From positions 434,001 through 498,000 of the forward strand of contig NZ_FOWE01000001.1 in NCBI RefSeq assembly GCF_900115395.1: a stretch of 64,000 nucleotides of DNA. Direction: 5' to 3'. The position numbers and the translations under genes are program-made. The notes under the pieces were generated by a model. The model was not told the origin of the DNA, did no database searches, and saw only the letters and a program-made list of their open reading frames with translations. Below, one piece after another: positions 34,457 through 43,742 of this stretch; the first letter of the stretch is position 1; every line of letters begins with the position of its first letter. The DNA is from Geodermatophilus obscurus. GTDB taxonomy: Bacteria; Actinomycetota; Actinomycetes; Mycobacteriales; Geodermatophilaceae.

Positions 34457-34772
34457 ATGTAGGCCGCCCCGTCGTGGACGTCTGGGCGCTGGGCGCCCGC
34501 AGCGGCAGCGGGGTCTACGCCGAGATGAACGCCGAGGTGGCCACCCTGTCCGCCACCCCGGCGACCGTGCCCCTGACCGAGGCCATCGAGCGCCTCGGCC
34601 AGGCTGCAGTCGGTATCACCGGGAGAACGCCGAACCCGTCAGGGACCCCGGCGGCGACAGCGCCGACGCCGCACCGCGTGAACCGATTTGGCTGGCGCAG
34701 TCCCTGGGGAAGGTCGCAGGTCTTCCGCTGGCCGAGGTGGTGCAGCTGTCGGAGTCTCTTCTCCTGGGATGG
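34457..34772 (+). pseudogene. Unassigned coding-like remnant beside the solo IS end
   Basis: One frame from 34474 reads VDVWALGARSGSGVYAEMN and on to LTEAIERLGQAAVG, then decays into low-quality text. It looks like the C-terminal fragment of a gene unrelated to the oxidoreductase remnant on the other side of the IS end, but I cannot name it. The next real gene ends at 34773. Confidence 0.3.
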
Positions 34773-36962
34773 TCACCGCCCGTCAGCTCCGACCAGTTCT
34801 CGATCGTGGATCGGCGGGGCAGCGACCTTTTGCAGAGCGGCGCCCTCGACGTCGAGGCGGGGAAGCCAGTGCAGCCAGCGGGGCAGCCACCAGGCGCGGT
34901 CTCCGAGCAATGCCAGCGCGGCCGGCATCAGAACCATCCGAACGACGAAGGCGTCGAAGAGGACGCCGGTGGCGAGCCCGAAGGCGATCGATCTCAAGGC
35001 GGCTTCGCCGTCGACGAAGAACCCGGCGAAGACGGCGAGCATGATCAGCGCGGCAGCGACCACGACCGGAGCGGCCTGCCGGAAGCCGGTGCGGACGGCT
35101 TCTAGCGCGGGGGTGCCGTGGTTGTGCGCCTCGTGCATCCGGGACACCAGGAAGATTTGGTAGTCCATGGCCAGCCCAAAGAGGATCCCGATGACCAGGA
35201 TCGGGGTCAGGCTCGGCAGCGGGCCGGCGCTGGGTGCGCCGATGGTGTCGGCCAGCCAGCCCCACTGGAAGACCGCCACGGTGGCGCCGAGCGAGGCGCC
35301 GATGGTGAGCAGGAAGCCCAGCACGCCGATCAGCGGGACCAGCAGCGAGCGGAAGACCAGCACCAGCAGGACCAGCGCCAGGCCGACGACGAGCAGGAGG
35401 TAGACCGGCAGCGCGGCGTCCAGGGACTCCGAGACGTCCACGCCCACTGCTGTCTGACCGGTGACATAGCTGTCCACGCTGGTGAGGCCGGTCAGCTGGG
35501 CGCGCAGATCTTCGACCAGCTGCTCGGTGGCGTCGGTGGACGGGCCTGACTGCGGGACCACGGTCACCAGGGCAGCCGTGTTCGCAGCGTTCGGAACCGG
35601 CGGGGCGACAGCCGCCACGCCGGGCAGATCGAGGAAGCCGCTGCTCGCGGTGGTGGCGATCTCCACCCCTTGGCTGCCTCGGAACAGCACGATGAGCGGG
35701 CCGTTGAAGCCCTCACCAAAACCATCGGTGAGCAGCTGTTGTGCGCGCTGCTGGGTGCTGTCCTCGGGCAGGGCCTGCGCCAGCGTCGTCTGCATGGAGA
35801 AGAACGGGATGGCGATGACGCCCAGGGCGATGACCGCGGTCAGCAGGGAGACCACCCGGTGCCGGGTGATTGTGGCGACCCAGCCGGCGAGGAACCCGCG
35901 CCCGCGGGCCGGGGTCTCGCTGGTCTCCGCCGGGGCGTTGCGCAGCCTGCGGGGCAGCGCCCGCCGGCCGAGGAGGGCCAGCCCGGCGGGCACCAGGGTG
36001 AGGGCGACCAGGACGGCGACGACGATCGTCCCGGCTGCGGCGATGCCCATCTGGGTCAGGAACGGGATGCCGACGACGGCCAGCCCGACCAGCGCGATCA
36101 CCACGGTGAGCCCGGCGGTGACCACCGCGGAGCCGGCGGTGCCCACCGCGGTGGCGATCGCGGTGCCGACGTCCGACCCCCGGCGCAGCTCCTGCCGGTA
36201 GCGGCTGATGATGAACAGGGCGTAGTCGATGCCGACGGCCAGGCCGAGCATGCCGGCCAGCGCCGTGGTGGTCGAAGACAGGTCCAGGAACCCGGTGGCG
36301 ATTGTGATGCCCATGATGCCGACGCCGACCCCGACGACCGCGGTCAGCAGGTTCATCCCGGCCGTCACGAGCGTGCCGTAGGTGATGGCCAGGATGACCA
36401 GCGCCAACACCACGCCGGCAGCCTCCCCAGGCCCGCCGACCGCAGGGGTCTGGTTGAGCGCCTCCCCGTCGATCTCGACGGTCAGCCCGGTGGCGCGCGC
36501 GTCGTCGACGGCGGCCACGAGGGCGTCCTGCTCCTCGACGGTGACCCCGCCGACCGGCTCGGTGTAGGTGACCGTGCTGTAGGCGGTGGTCTGGTCGGCG
36601 TTGACCGCCGGTGCGGCCGGGTCGAGCGGGTCGGTCGCGGAGACCACGCCCGGCAGCTGCCCCAGCTCGGCGACCAGGCCGGACAGGGCCGTGGCGTTGG
36701 TGCCGGCGGTCACGGGGGAGCCGTCCGGTGACTGCACCACCACCCGGGCGGTGGCGCCGTTGCCGCCGGCGCCGAAGTCTTCCTCGATGAGAGTGAGCGC
36801 GGTGGTGGACTCCTGGCCGGGGATGGAGAAGGTGCTGGACGTGGTGCCGGCCAGGGTGGCGGCGCCGACGCCGCCGCCCACGAGCAGGACCAGCCAGGCG
36901 AGTACGACGGGAAGTCGGTGGCGGTAGGTGAACGCCCCGAGTCGGGACAGCAGCAGAGCCAT
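34773..36962 (-). CDS. MMPL-family (RND-like) membrane transporter
   Basis: This 729-residue protein has the double MMPL plan: a first transmembrane helix (LPVVLAWLVLLVGGGVGAA), a large extracytoplasmic loop, then five hydrophobic segments (residues about 175-340, e.g. LGLAVGIDYALFIISRYRQE), a repeat of loop and helices in the second half, and LFGLAMDYQIFLVSRMHE. These proton-driven pumps export lipids or drugs in actinobacteria. ATG at 36962 follows GGAGG. No MmpS-like partner is adjacent; the neighbour is an XRE regulator on the same strand. The 222 bp between 36963 and 37184 hold no gene I can support. Confidence 0.85.
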   Translation of the reverse strand: MALLLSRLGAFTYRHRLPVVLAWLVLLVGGGVGAATLAGTTSSTFSIPGQESTTALTLIEEDFGAGGNGATARVVVQSPDGSPVTAGTNATALSGLVAELGQLPGVVSATDPLDPAAPAVNADQTTAYSTVTYTEPVGGVTVEEQDALVAAVDDARATGLTVEIDGEALNQTPAVGGPGEAAGVVLALVILAITYGTLVTAGMNLLTAVVGVGVGIMGITIATGFLDLSSTTTALAGMLGLAVGIDYALFIISRYRQELRRGSDVGTAIATAVGTAGSAVVTAGLTVVIALVGLAVVGIPFLTQMGIAAAGTIVVAVLVALTLVPAGLALLGRRALPRRLRNAPAETSETPARGRGFLAGWVATITRHRVVSLLTAVIALGVIAIPFFSMQTTLAQALPEDSTQQRAQQLLTDGFGEGFNGPLIVLFRGSQGVEIATTASSGFLDLPGVAAVAPPVPNAANTAALVTVVPQSGPSTDATEQLVEDLRAQLTGLTSVDSYVTGQTAVGVDVSESLDAALPVYLLLVVGLALVLLVLVFRSLLVPLIGVLGFLLTIGASLGATVAVFQWGWLADTIGAPSAGPLPSLTPILVIGILFGLAMDYQIFLVSRMHEAHNHGTPALEAVRTGFRQAAPVVVAAALIMLAVFAGFFVDGEAALRSIAFGLATGVLFDAFVVRMVLMPAALALLGDRAWWLPRWLHWLPRLDVEGAALQKVAAPPIHDRELVGADGR

Positions 36963-37184
36963 GAGTCAGGCCTCCATCTGGTCGGTGGTGCATGAGGTCG
37001 TGCTGGGGCTCGTGGCGATCGAGCGCATCGGAACTGGTGGCGTGGATGTGCAGCCGCCGAGTCGTGGTGTCGTCCGGCTGAGCGGCGGTTGGCCCAACGG
37101 GACGCGTGCGGTTGCGCGCCGCCCGAGTCCGGCGCCGGTCTCAAGAAGGTGGGCACCGGCCTCGGACTGTGGGTGGTCGCGTGG

Positions 37185-37310
37185 TCAGCCCGGTACGCGC
37201 TCCAGCGCCTGGCTGCGGTGCCGGCCGGTGGTAGACGGCTCGGGTGCCAGGGTGTCGCCGTGCTCGTCGTCGGCGGTCTCGGCTTCGATCGTGGGCAGGA
37301 AGCGGGTCAT
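37185..37310 (-). CDS. Small ORF coupled to the MmyB-type regulator (copy 1)
   Basis: A 41-residue frame begins MTRFLPTIEAETADDE and overlaps the regulator's stop in a TGATG arrangement. The equivalent ORF behind the paralogous regulator (46192-46320) also begins MTRFL but then diverges. The shared start and coupling suggest a lost or very short gene; the product is unknown and may be non-functional. Confidence 0.25.
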   Translation of the reverse strand: MTRFLPTIEAETADDEHGDTLAPEPSTTGRHRSQALERVPG

Positions 37311-38194
37311 CACCGGTCGCCGGGCTCTGCGCCGACCGTGCCCGAGCGTGTGGTGCAGAGGGACTGGGCGCCGATCACGGCGAGCATCTCGAGCTTGTCG
37401 TAGTTGTCGGTGCCGGGTGCGGCGGTGTAGACCATCAGGCGGTGGGCCTGGTGGGGGTCGATCAGGGTCTGGCAGTTCAGCTCCAGTCGGCCGACCTCGG
37501 GGTGGTGGTAGCGCTTGACCTCGTTGAGGTGGATGCCGACCTCGTGGGTCTCCCAGAGGGTGCGGAACTCCTCGCTCTCGGCCAGCAGAAGGTCGGCCAG
37601 GTACGCCGCGCGTGACCCGGGACCGCGCATCGCGAGGAGGGCGCGGAGGCCGGCGGCGTACATGCGGGACATGTGGGCGTGGTCTTCCGCCACGTACAGC
37701 GCGCGGGCCGCCGGGTCGGTGAACCACCGGTACCCCCGGCTGCGGGCGGGGCCGGTGTACCGCGTTGCGTCACCGACGAGCGCGATCCCGAGCGGTGTCT
37801 GCCGGAGCGTCTCGCCGACCTCGGTGACGATCTCGGCGGCGGTGTCCCCGAGGCGGTCGAAGATCCGCAGCAGGCCGGGGCTGATGTGCTCGCTGCTCGC
37901 CCCGCGCGGTGGCGGCTGGTGCCCGGCGAGCCGGTGCAGGTGGTCGCGCTCGTCGAGGTCCAGGTGCAGCCCCTGGGCGATCGAGGCGATCATCTGCACC
38001 GAGGGGTGCGGGCCGCGCTCTCGCTCCAGGCGTGTGTAGTAGTCGGTGGACATGTGGCAGAGGCCGGCGACCTCCTCCCGGCGCAGGCCGGCGGTCCGGC
38101 GGCGCTGGCCCCGGGGGAGACCGACGTCCTCGGGCTGCAGCGCGCTCCGGCGTTCGCGGAGGAACTCCGCCAGACCTGCTCGATCGATGGCCAC
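37310..38194 (-). CDS. XRE-family regulator of the MmyB type (copy 1)
   Basis: This 294-residue protein has an N-terminal XRE helix-turn-helix (LRREEVAGLCHMSTDYYTRLER) and a C-terminal MmyB-like ligand-binding region (LLRIFDRLGDTAAEIV, GVHLNEVKRYHHPEVG-type text, HRLMVYTAAPGTDNYDKL). MmyB proteins often bind a lipid or a small ligand and control the adjacent oxidoreductase. GTG at 38194 has AGGAGG six bases upstream. Divergent from the SDR at 38399, with a palindromic operator between them. A close paralog sits at 45308. Confidence 0.8.
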   Translation of the reverse strand: MAIDRAGLAEFLRERRSALQPEDVGLPRGQRRRTAGLRREEVAGLCHMSTDYYTRLERERGPHPSVQMIASIAQGLHLDLDERDHLHRLAGHQPPPRGASSEHISPGLLRIFDRLGDTAAEIVTEVGETLRQTPLGIALVGDATRYTGPARSRGYRWFTDPAARALYVAEDHAHMSRMYAAGLRALLAMRGPGSRAAYLADLLLAESEEFRTLWETHEVGIHLNEVKRYHHPEVGRLELNCQTLIDPHQAHRLMVYTAAPGTDNYDKLEMLAVIGAQSLCTTRSGTVGAEPGDR

Positions 38195-38277
38195 GTGGGT
38201 CCTCCTGAGGGTGGGGTGCGCCGGCCGTGGGGGCGGCAGCGCTGTGTCTACCGGCGGTTCACGGGCGCATCCACGTC

Positions 38278-38320
38278 CTGTCGATCCCCCTCTCAGCAGC
38301 CCGGATAGGGGGATCGGCAG
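38278..38320. promoter_or_regulatory. Palindromic operator between regulator and SDR (copy 1)
   Basis: CTGTCGATCCCCC (38278-38290) and GGGGGATCGGCAG (38308-38320) form an inverted repeat with a 17-bp centre. The same site is found in the duplicated locus at 45183-45225, so both halves are conserved. Likely the MmyB-type regulator's binding site. Confidence 0.6.
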
Positions 38321-38398
38321 GCCCTGCCACCCGGCGCTGGCGCCGGGGACGGTGTGGTCACGACGCGAACGGCGCGTCACCGACGACAGGAGCCCGAC

Positions 38399-39394
38399 AT
38401 GGCCCGCACCCCGATCGACATCACCGTCCCCGACCTGACCGGGAAGCGGGCGGTCCTCACTGGAGGCAGTGACGGCATCGGCCTGGTCATCGCCCGCCGC
38501 CTGGCTGCGGCCGGGGCGGATCTGGTCCTCCCGGTCCGCAACCGCGGCAAGGGCGAGGCGGCCGTCTCCGAGATCCGGGCGCGGGTCCCCGGAGCCGCGA
38601 TCACCCTGCACACGCTGGACCTGTCCAGCCTCGGGTCGGTCACCGAGTTCGCGGCCGCGCTCCTCGCCGAGGGGCGGCCGATCGACGTCCTGATCAACAA
38701 CGCCGGCGTCATGACCCCACCGGAGCGCCAGGCGACGGTCGACGGCCACGAGCTGCAGCTCGCGACCAACCACCTGGGCCACTTCGCCCTCGTGGCGCAG
38801 CTGCTGCCGCTGCTGCGCGCCGGCGGGGCCCGCATCACCTCGCAGTCCAGCGTCGCGGCGAGGAGCGGCGCCGTCCACTGGGACGACCCGGACTGGGAGC
38901 GCTCCTACCACCCGATGCACGCCTACAGCTCCTCCAAGATCGCATTCGGTCTCTTCGGCCTCGAGCTCGACCGGCGCAGCAAGGCCCACGGCTGGGGGAT
39001 CACGAGCAACATCTCCCACCCGGGGGTGGCCCCGACCAACCTGCTCGCCGCGCAGCCCGGCATCGGTCGCCCTGCGGAGGGGCGCGAGATCCGCGTGATC
39101 CGGCGGCTATCGGCGATGGGCATCCTGGGGACTCCGGAGACTGCTGCGCTCCCGGCGCTGCTCGCCGCGACGTCGCTGGAGGCCACCGGTGAGCGCTTCT
39201 ACGGCCCCAGCCGCTTCCAGCACATGAGCGGGGCGCCGGGGGAGCAGAAGCTGTACCGGTCACTGCGCAGCGTCGAGGACGCCCAGCGCATCTGGCAACT
39301 GTCCGAGCAGCTCGCGGGCGTGTCCTTCCCGGCCGAGACGGAGACCGAGCGACCTATGCTCGACCTCGTCCGTGAGCGCGGCCTGACGGCCTGA
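38399..39394 (+). CDS. SDR-family short-chain dehydrogenase
   Basis: This 331-residue protein has the SDR hallmarks: cofactor loop [17 protein letters not shown] at about residue 100 and the catalytic AYSSSK (Tyr-x-x-x-Lys) near 180. The family reduces or oxidises carbonyls with NAD(P)H; this subgroup is often annotated as protochlorophyllide reductase- or retinol dehydrogenase-like, with no real substrate known. ATG at 38399 follows CAGGAG by six bases. It is divergent from the MmyB-type regulator and likely controlled by it, followed after 27 bp by a methyltransferase. Confidence 0.85.
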   Translation: MARTPIDITVPDLTGKRAVLTGGSDGIGLVIARRLAAAGADLVLPVRNRGKGEAAVSEIRARVPGAAITLHTLDLSSLGSVTEFAAALLAEGRPIDVLINNAGVMTPPERQATVDGHELQLATNHLGHFALVAQLLPLLRAGGARITSQSSVAARSGAVHWDDPDWERSYHPMHAYSSSKIAFGLFGLELDRRSKAHGWGITSNISHPGVAPTNLLAAQPGIGRPAEGREIRVIRRLSAMGILGTPETAALPALLAATSLEATGERFYGPSRFQHMSGAPGEQKLYRSLRSVEDAQRIWQLSEQLAGVSFPAETETERPMLDLVRERGLTA

Positions 39395-39421
39395 GGGACG
39401 AGGCAGCTGCGGCAGCAGTCC

Positions 39422-40102
39422 ATGAACAGCCACGAGCGGTCCTCGCTGGCGGTGCACCCGGCGGCGGGGACCACCCGGTCCTCCGACATGCAGGTCTTCC
39501 TCAAGGAGTTCCTCCGCGCACCCGTGCGCACAGCCTCGGTCGTACCCAGCTCGCCGGCACTGGCCGAGCGCATGATCGCGCCCCTCCTGGGGCGGTCGCA
39601 GGTGGATCGGCCGCCGGTCGTCGTGGAACTGGGGCCGGGCACGGGGGCCTTCACCGCAGCCCTGCAGGCGGCCGCGCCCGGGATGCGCTACCTGGGCGTC
39701 GAGGTGAACCCGGCGATGGCCGACCACCTCGCCGCTCGGTTCCCCGGGATCGACCTGCTGCGCGGGCCGGCGTCCGAGCTCTCCGATGCCCTCTCGCAGC
39801 GCGGACTGCCCGCGGTCGACCTGGTCGTCAGCGGGCTCCCGTGGCAGGCCTTCGCCGGGCAGGCGGGCACCGAGCTCGTCTCGGCCATCGCAGCCAGCCT
39901 CGCCCCGTCAGGGGCCTACACCCAGTTCACGTACACCTGGACCCGCTGGGCGCCCCCGGGCCGGCGACAGCACCGGACACTCCGGCAGCACTTCGGCCGC
40001 GTCGACCTGTCCTCGACGGTGTGGGCGAACCTGCCCCCGGCCGTCGTCTACACCGCGACACGACCCCTGCCGGTCGACGACCCGGCCGCAGCTGCCGGAT
40101 GA
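39422..40102 (+). CDS. SAM-dependent methyltransferase (PmtA/rRNA adenine dimethylase-like fold)
   Basis: This 226-residue protein has the class I methyltransferase motif VVELGPGTGAFTAAL (motif I), LGVEVNPAMADHL, and LVVSGLPWQAF in place of the motif IV region. It resembles phospholipid N-methyltransferases, which also look like KsgA-type enzymes. An ATG at 39488 (MQVFLKEF) is a possible true start, since similar proteins begin near there. Its stop overlaps the DedA start by 4 bp. The paralogous locus at 44630 keeps only the last 30 codons of this gene. Confidence 0.75.
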   Translation: MNSHERSSLAVHPAAGTTRSSDMQVFLKEFLRAPVRTASVVPSSPALAERMIAPLLGRSQVDRPPVVVELGPGTGAFTAALQAAAPGMRYLGVEVNPAMADHLAARFPGIDLLRGPASELSDALSQRGLPAVDLVVSGLPWQAFAGQAGTELVSAIAASLAPSGAYTQFTYTWTRWAPPGRRQHRTLRQHFGRVDLSSTVWANLPPAVVYTATRPLPVDDPAAAAG

Positions 40103-40818
40103 GCAGCTGGATGGGGGAGGCGCCTGTCGTGGCGACGCTGCTGGTCGCCTCCGTGCTGGCGGCAGAGGCGGGCCTGCTGATCGGTGTGTTCCTGCCCTCC
40201 TCCTCACTCGTCCTGGGACTGGGCGTGCTGACGGGTGGGGACGTGGTGGCCATGTCGGTTGCTGTGCTGTCCGCGTCGACAGCCACGGTGCTCGGTGCGT
40301 CCCTCGGACATCGGGCGGCCACGCGGAGCAGGGAGGGAGCTCCTCCCGCCGCCGGCAGGATCATCGGGCTCCTTCCCCCCCGGGTCCGTGCCGGCGGCGA
40401 CCGACTGCTCATCCCGTTGGCCGATGCCGTCGGACGTCGACCGGTACGCGCGGCAGCGGCCGCCCAGTTCATCGCCGGAGCCCGCACGTTGGCCCCCCGC
40501 GTCACCGCGCAGGCGAACGTGCCGCTGGCGGTCATGCTCCGCGGGACCATGCCCGCGGCCCTCCTCTGGTCCTCGCTCCTCGTCTCGACCGGTGCGCTGG
40601 CCCCATCGACCATGGCGCGCCTGGACGACGTCATCCCGATGGCCTGCGTCTTGGTCGTCGGCGCCACGGCGGTCCTCGTCCACCGCCGCAGGCGCCGGCA
40701 CCGCGGGACGGTCCCGAGCAGCAACAACTCACTCAAAGTCCACGAACGACGCGAGACCTTCTGCGTCCCGCTGGTGTTGGACAGCCCGAAAACGGGTGGG
40801 TATCGGGCAGCCCGTTAA
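40099..40818 (+). CDS. DedA/SNARE-associated membrane protein (copy 1)
   Basis: This 239-residue protein has hydrophobic segments at 10-50, 120-150 and 190-215 and the DedA-style region FLPSSSLVLGLGVL and RPVRAAAAAQFIAGARTLAPRVT (the arginine and glycine-rich helix seen in undecaprenyl-phosphate and lipid flippases). The last 30 residues (SSNNSLKVHERRETF onward) look unrelated and may come from a nearby insertion junction; a 14-bp palindrome GCCCGTTAACGGGC covers the stop. ATGA overlap couples it to the methyltransferase. Confidence 0.65.
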   Translation: MSSWMGEAPVVATLLVASVLAAEAGLLIGVFLPSSSLVLGLGVLTGGDVVAMSVAVLSASTATVLGASLGHRAATRSREGAPPAAGRIIGLLPPRVRAGGDRLLIPLADAVGRRPVRAAAAAQFIAGARTLAPRVTAQANVPLAVMLRGTMPAALLWSSLLVSTGALAPSTMARLDDVIPMACVLVVGATAVLVHRRRRRHRGTVPSSNNSLKVHERRETFCVPLVLDSPKTGGYRAAR

Positions 40819-40912
40819 CGGGCGTTAGTGGTCGGCCTCGGATTGGTCGTCGTCCTCGGTCGGCGTCGAGGTGGTTGACTCGCCGGCCCGCGGTGCGAGG
40901 TGTGCTTCGGTG

Positions 40913-42006
40913 TGGAGTTGACCCGCTTCGGTGGACGCCCTGAGCTTGGGCATCAAGCCCAAGAAGGGGGTCCTGATGGGCCGACCGAGCAAGTTCTCCG
41001 GAGTTCCGGGAGCAAGCCGTGGAGCTGGTGAAAGCGACCGGGCGGCGGCCTTCTTCGTGACGGAGTCGACGAGGTGACGCGGTTCGCCTTCATCGACCGG
41101 GAGAAGGCTCACCACGACGTCACCGCGCTGTGCCGGCTGCTGAAGGCAGCCGGTCGGGCTTCTACGCCTGGCTGTCCCGCCCGCCCTCGACCCGGGCGCT
41201 GGCCGACGAGGTGCTGACCACCCAGATCCGCACCGCCTACGGCGACAACCGCCGGGTCTACGGCGCCCCGCGGATCCACGCCGAGCTCGCCGACGCCGGC
41301 GTGCGGGTCGGCCGCAAGCGGATCGCCCGACTGATGCGTGAGGCCGAGATCGTCGGCTGCCACCGGCGCAAGCGGTCACTTGGGATGACCCGGCAGGACC
41401 CGAAGGCCCACGCGGCGCCGGACCGGGTGGACCGCAAGTTAGTCGCGAGCGCACCCAACCAGCTGTGGGTCGCCGACGTGACCTACGTGCCGACGGTGCA
41501 GGGCTGGCTCTACCTGGCCTGCGTCACCGACGTGTTCAGCCGGATGGTGATCGGCTGGTCGATGGCCTCCCACCGCAAGACGGACCTGGTCGTGGACGCA
41601 GTGACCATGGCGGTGCACCGGCGCGGCGGCCGGGTACCCGGCGTCATTCACCACAGCGACCGCGGCGGGGAGTACAGCTCGCACGCCCTGGAACGCGAAC
41701 TCCGCCGGCACGGCGTGTTGGCGAGCATGGGCAGCGTCGCCGACTGCTTCGACAACGCGCTGGCCGAGAGCGTGTTCGCCACGCTGGAGTGCGAGCTGTT
41801 CGATCGTCAGCCCGGCGGCCGCTTCACCACCCGACGCGACGCCAAGCTCGCCGTCTTCGACTACCTCGAGACGTTCTACAACCCGCGCCGACGCCACTCG
41901 GCCCTCGGCCAGATCGCGCGGCATTCGAGGCACGGCACACTCTCACCAACGCGGCCTGAGCCTCAGACCGCAGCAACGAGGTGTCCACGCAGGCGGGTCA
42001 ACTCCA
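40913..42006 (+). mobile_element. IS3-family insertion sequence (decayed)
   Basis: Inverted ends TGGAGTTGACCCGC at 40913 and, on the other strand, at 42006 bound a 1,094-bp element. The right end also occurs alone at 34392-34456. No clean target duplication flanks it. The element is short for IS3 because the transposase orfA is almost gone. It lies after the DedA gene and before the alarmone synthetase operon end. Confidence 0.75.
40976..41959 (+). pseudogene. IS3-type transposase, frameshifted and internally deleted
   Basis: orfA begins MGRPSKFS at 40976 but a base loss and a larger deletion leave only about 20 codons before text from orfB starts (VTRFAFIDREKAHHDV). orfB itself changes frame near 41140 (after RLLK, into RSGFYAWLSRP) and again near 41925, reaching its natural ending HTLTNAA at 41959. 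The integrase core is otherwise recognisable: VADVTYVPT, HHSDRGGEY and NALAESVFATLE give the DDE triad. It cannot be made as a single protein without frameshifting, so it is treated as inactive. Confidence 0.75.
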
Positions 42007-42043
42007 GGTCGGGCGGAGGCGATTCCCCGGCGGTCATGGAGGC

Positions 42044-42724
42044 TCATGGCGGGAGGGGGCGGCTGCGGGCCTCGCTGTGGAGTCGCTGCATCGTCTGGTC
42101 CAGTGCGCTTGCGCTGCGGGCTGCTTCGGCCAGTTCTTCCCGTAGGGCGGTGGGCACGTGCTGGTGCCACCTGTAGAAGATCTTGTGTTCTAGGCTGGCC
42201 CAGAAGTCCATCGCCACGGTCCGCAGCTGTACCTCGACCCGGGCGGTGGCCACTCGGTCGGACATGTGCACGGGGGTGTCGATGATCAGGTGCAGGCTTC
42301 GGTAGCCGTTAGGTTTGGGGTCGGCGATGTAGTCCTTCGCCACCACCAACTCGACGTCGGACTGCCTGAGCAGCATGTCCGCGATCGTGTAGACGTCGGA
42401 GACGAAGCTGCACACGATCCGGAGGCCGGCGACGTCGTGGACGGCTTCCCGGACGCTCGCTCCGGTCAACGGGATGCCCTTCCTCAGCGCTTTCGCTGTC
42501 AGGCTCTCGATGCTCTTCACCCGTGAGGTGATGTGTTCGATCGGGGACTCGCCGTTGATCAGACGCAGCTCCTCCTGCAAGATCTTGATCTTGGTCAAGA
42601 TCTCCTGGAGGCCGAACTCGTAGACCATGAGGAAGCGGCGCAGGTGCGGGCCCGGTTCGAGGTCTTCCTGCCTCGTCTCCGTGCCGCTCTGGTCGATCGC
42701 TGGAGAGCGTGGGGAAGCAATCAC
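42044..42724 (-). CDS. Small alarmone synthetase (RelA/SpoT-type (p)ppGpp synthetase)
   Basis: This 226-residue protein has only the synthetase domain of the RelA/SpoT family: FGLQEILTKIKILQEELR, IEHITSRVKSIES, VHDVAGLRIVCSFVSDVY, VAKDYIADPKPNGYRSLH and VEVQLRTVAMDFWASLEH. It should transfer pyrophosphate from ATP to GTP or GDP, giving an alarmone, with no hydrolase domain to remove it. I chose GTG at 42724, which overlaps the DedA stop by 4 bp and has GGAG upstream; ATG at 42751 or 42628 are alternatives. DedA-synthetase coupling is unusual and worth a look. Confidence 0.8.
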   Translation of the reverse strand: MIASPRSPAIDQSGTETRQEDLEPGPHLRRFLMVYEFGLQEILTKIKILQEELRLINGESPIEHITSRVKSIESLTAKALRKGIPLTGASVREAVHDVAGLRIVCSFVSDVYTIADMLLRQSDVELVVAKDYIADPKPNGYRSLHLIIDTPVHMSDRVATARVEVQLRTVAMDFWASLEHKIFYRWHQHVPTALREELAEAARSASALDQTMQRLHSEARSRPLPP

Positions 42725-43539
42725 GCCATGGCTCCGTCGCTGGTGGCCCATCGTCTGTCTGGTGCTGTTGCAGCGACGCCCGGGCTGAGGGTGGAGTCGA
42801 GCACGGCGGGCCTGGAACCACCCGCATTGACCACGCCGCGCCCGCGGATTCCGGTTCCAGGCAGCCGCAGCGCCTCGTCCGGGAGAAGAGTCTGTGAGTC
42901 AGCGCTGGCAGGGGTGGCCATGGCGCGCTCGGCTGTGGTGATGAGCCGCCCCCGCTGACGCACGTGCCGGATGACTTCAGCGAGGCCTGCGATGGCGATG
43001 GCGATGGCCATGCCGAGGATGACGGCAGAGAAGGGGTCGTCGGCGAAGGCGCTGCCGCCGATGACGCCGATACCTGTGCAGTACAAGGCCCAGGAGAAGG
43101 CTGCGAGGGCGTCCCAGCGGGAGAAGTCGCCGAGCGGGTGTCGCAAGGCACCCATGCTCAGGGTGACGGCGGTGCGCCCTCCGGGGATGTAGCGCGCCAC
43201 CACCAGGGCCATCCCGCGGCGCTCGGAGAGGAGCGAGTCCACTCGGCTCATCGCTCGGGCCTGCCAGCCGGTGGGGTCCCGCCCAGTGGTCCACCTGCTG
43301 GTCAGGCGGCCGATCAGGTAGGACAGGTGATCGCCGGCCAGCGCGCCGGCGGCGGCGCTGGCGACCACGAGCAGCAAGTTCGTGCTGCCAGAGGCGGCGA
43401 ACACCCCGGCGGTGATGACCACGGTCTCGCTCGGAGCCAACGGGATAAGCGCATCGGCCAAGGCGACCAGGGCGATGAGCAGGTACACCCACGGTGAGGA
43501 CATCAGCGCAATCACGGTGTCCAGCAGGCTGTCGATCAC
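42721..43539 (-). CDS. DedA-family membrane protein (copy 2)
   Basis: This 272-residue protein has four to five hydrophobic segments and the DedA core: DALIPLAPSETVVITAGVFA, GDHLSYLIGRL, ALVVARYIPGGRTAVTLSMG (conserved arginine and glycine motif) and WALYCTGIGVIGGSAF. DedA proteins flip undecaprenyl phosphate or phospholipid across the membrane. The C-terminal 60 residues are hydrophilic. GTG at 43539 follows CGAGGACG by eight bases; ATG at 43560 is an alternative. Not closely similar to the other DedA at 40099. Confidence 0.75.
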   Translation of the reverse strand: MIDSLLDTVIALMSSPWVYLLIALVALADALIPLAPSETVVITAGVFAASGSTNLLLVVASAAAGALAGDHLSYLIGRLTSRWTTGRDPTGWQARAMSRVDSLLSERRGMALVVARYIPGGRTAVTLSMGALRHPLGDFSRWDALAAFSWALYCTGIGVIGGSAFADDPFSAVILGMAIAIAIAGLAEVIRHVRQRGRLITTAERAMATPASADSQTLLPDEALRLPGTGIRGRGVVNAGGSRPAVLDSTLSPGVAATAPDRRWATSDGAMA

Positions 43540-43742
43540 AGTTCGGCGTCCTCGTGGCATAAGGGGGCTGCGGTGTCGGGCCGCAGCCCGATGCGTGCGG
43601 ACCGCCCCTCCTGAAGAGGGGACGGGCGGTCCGCTGCGCGGCGGGTCGGTGCTGACCTGCTGGTGCGAGGACGGCTCAGGGCCGGGAGGCCTGGGTGGTC
43701 ACTCAGACCGGGCGGCGCCTGAGGGCCACTGCGGCGGCTGGG

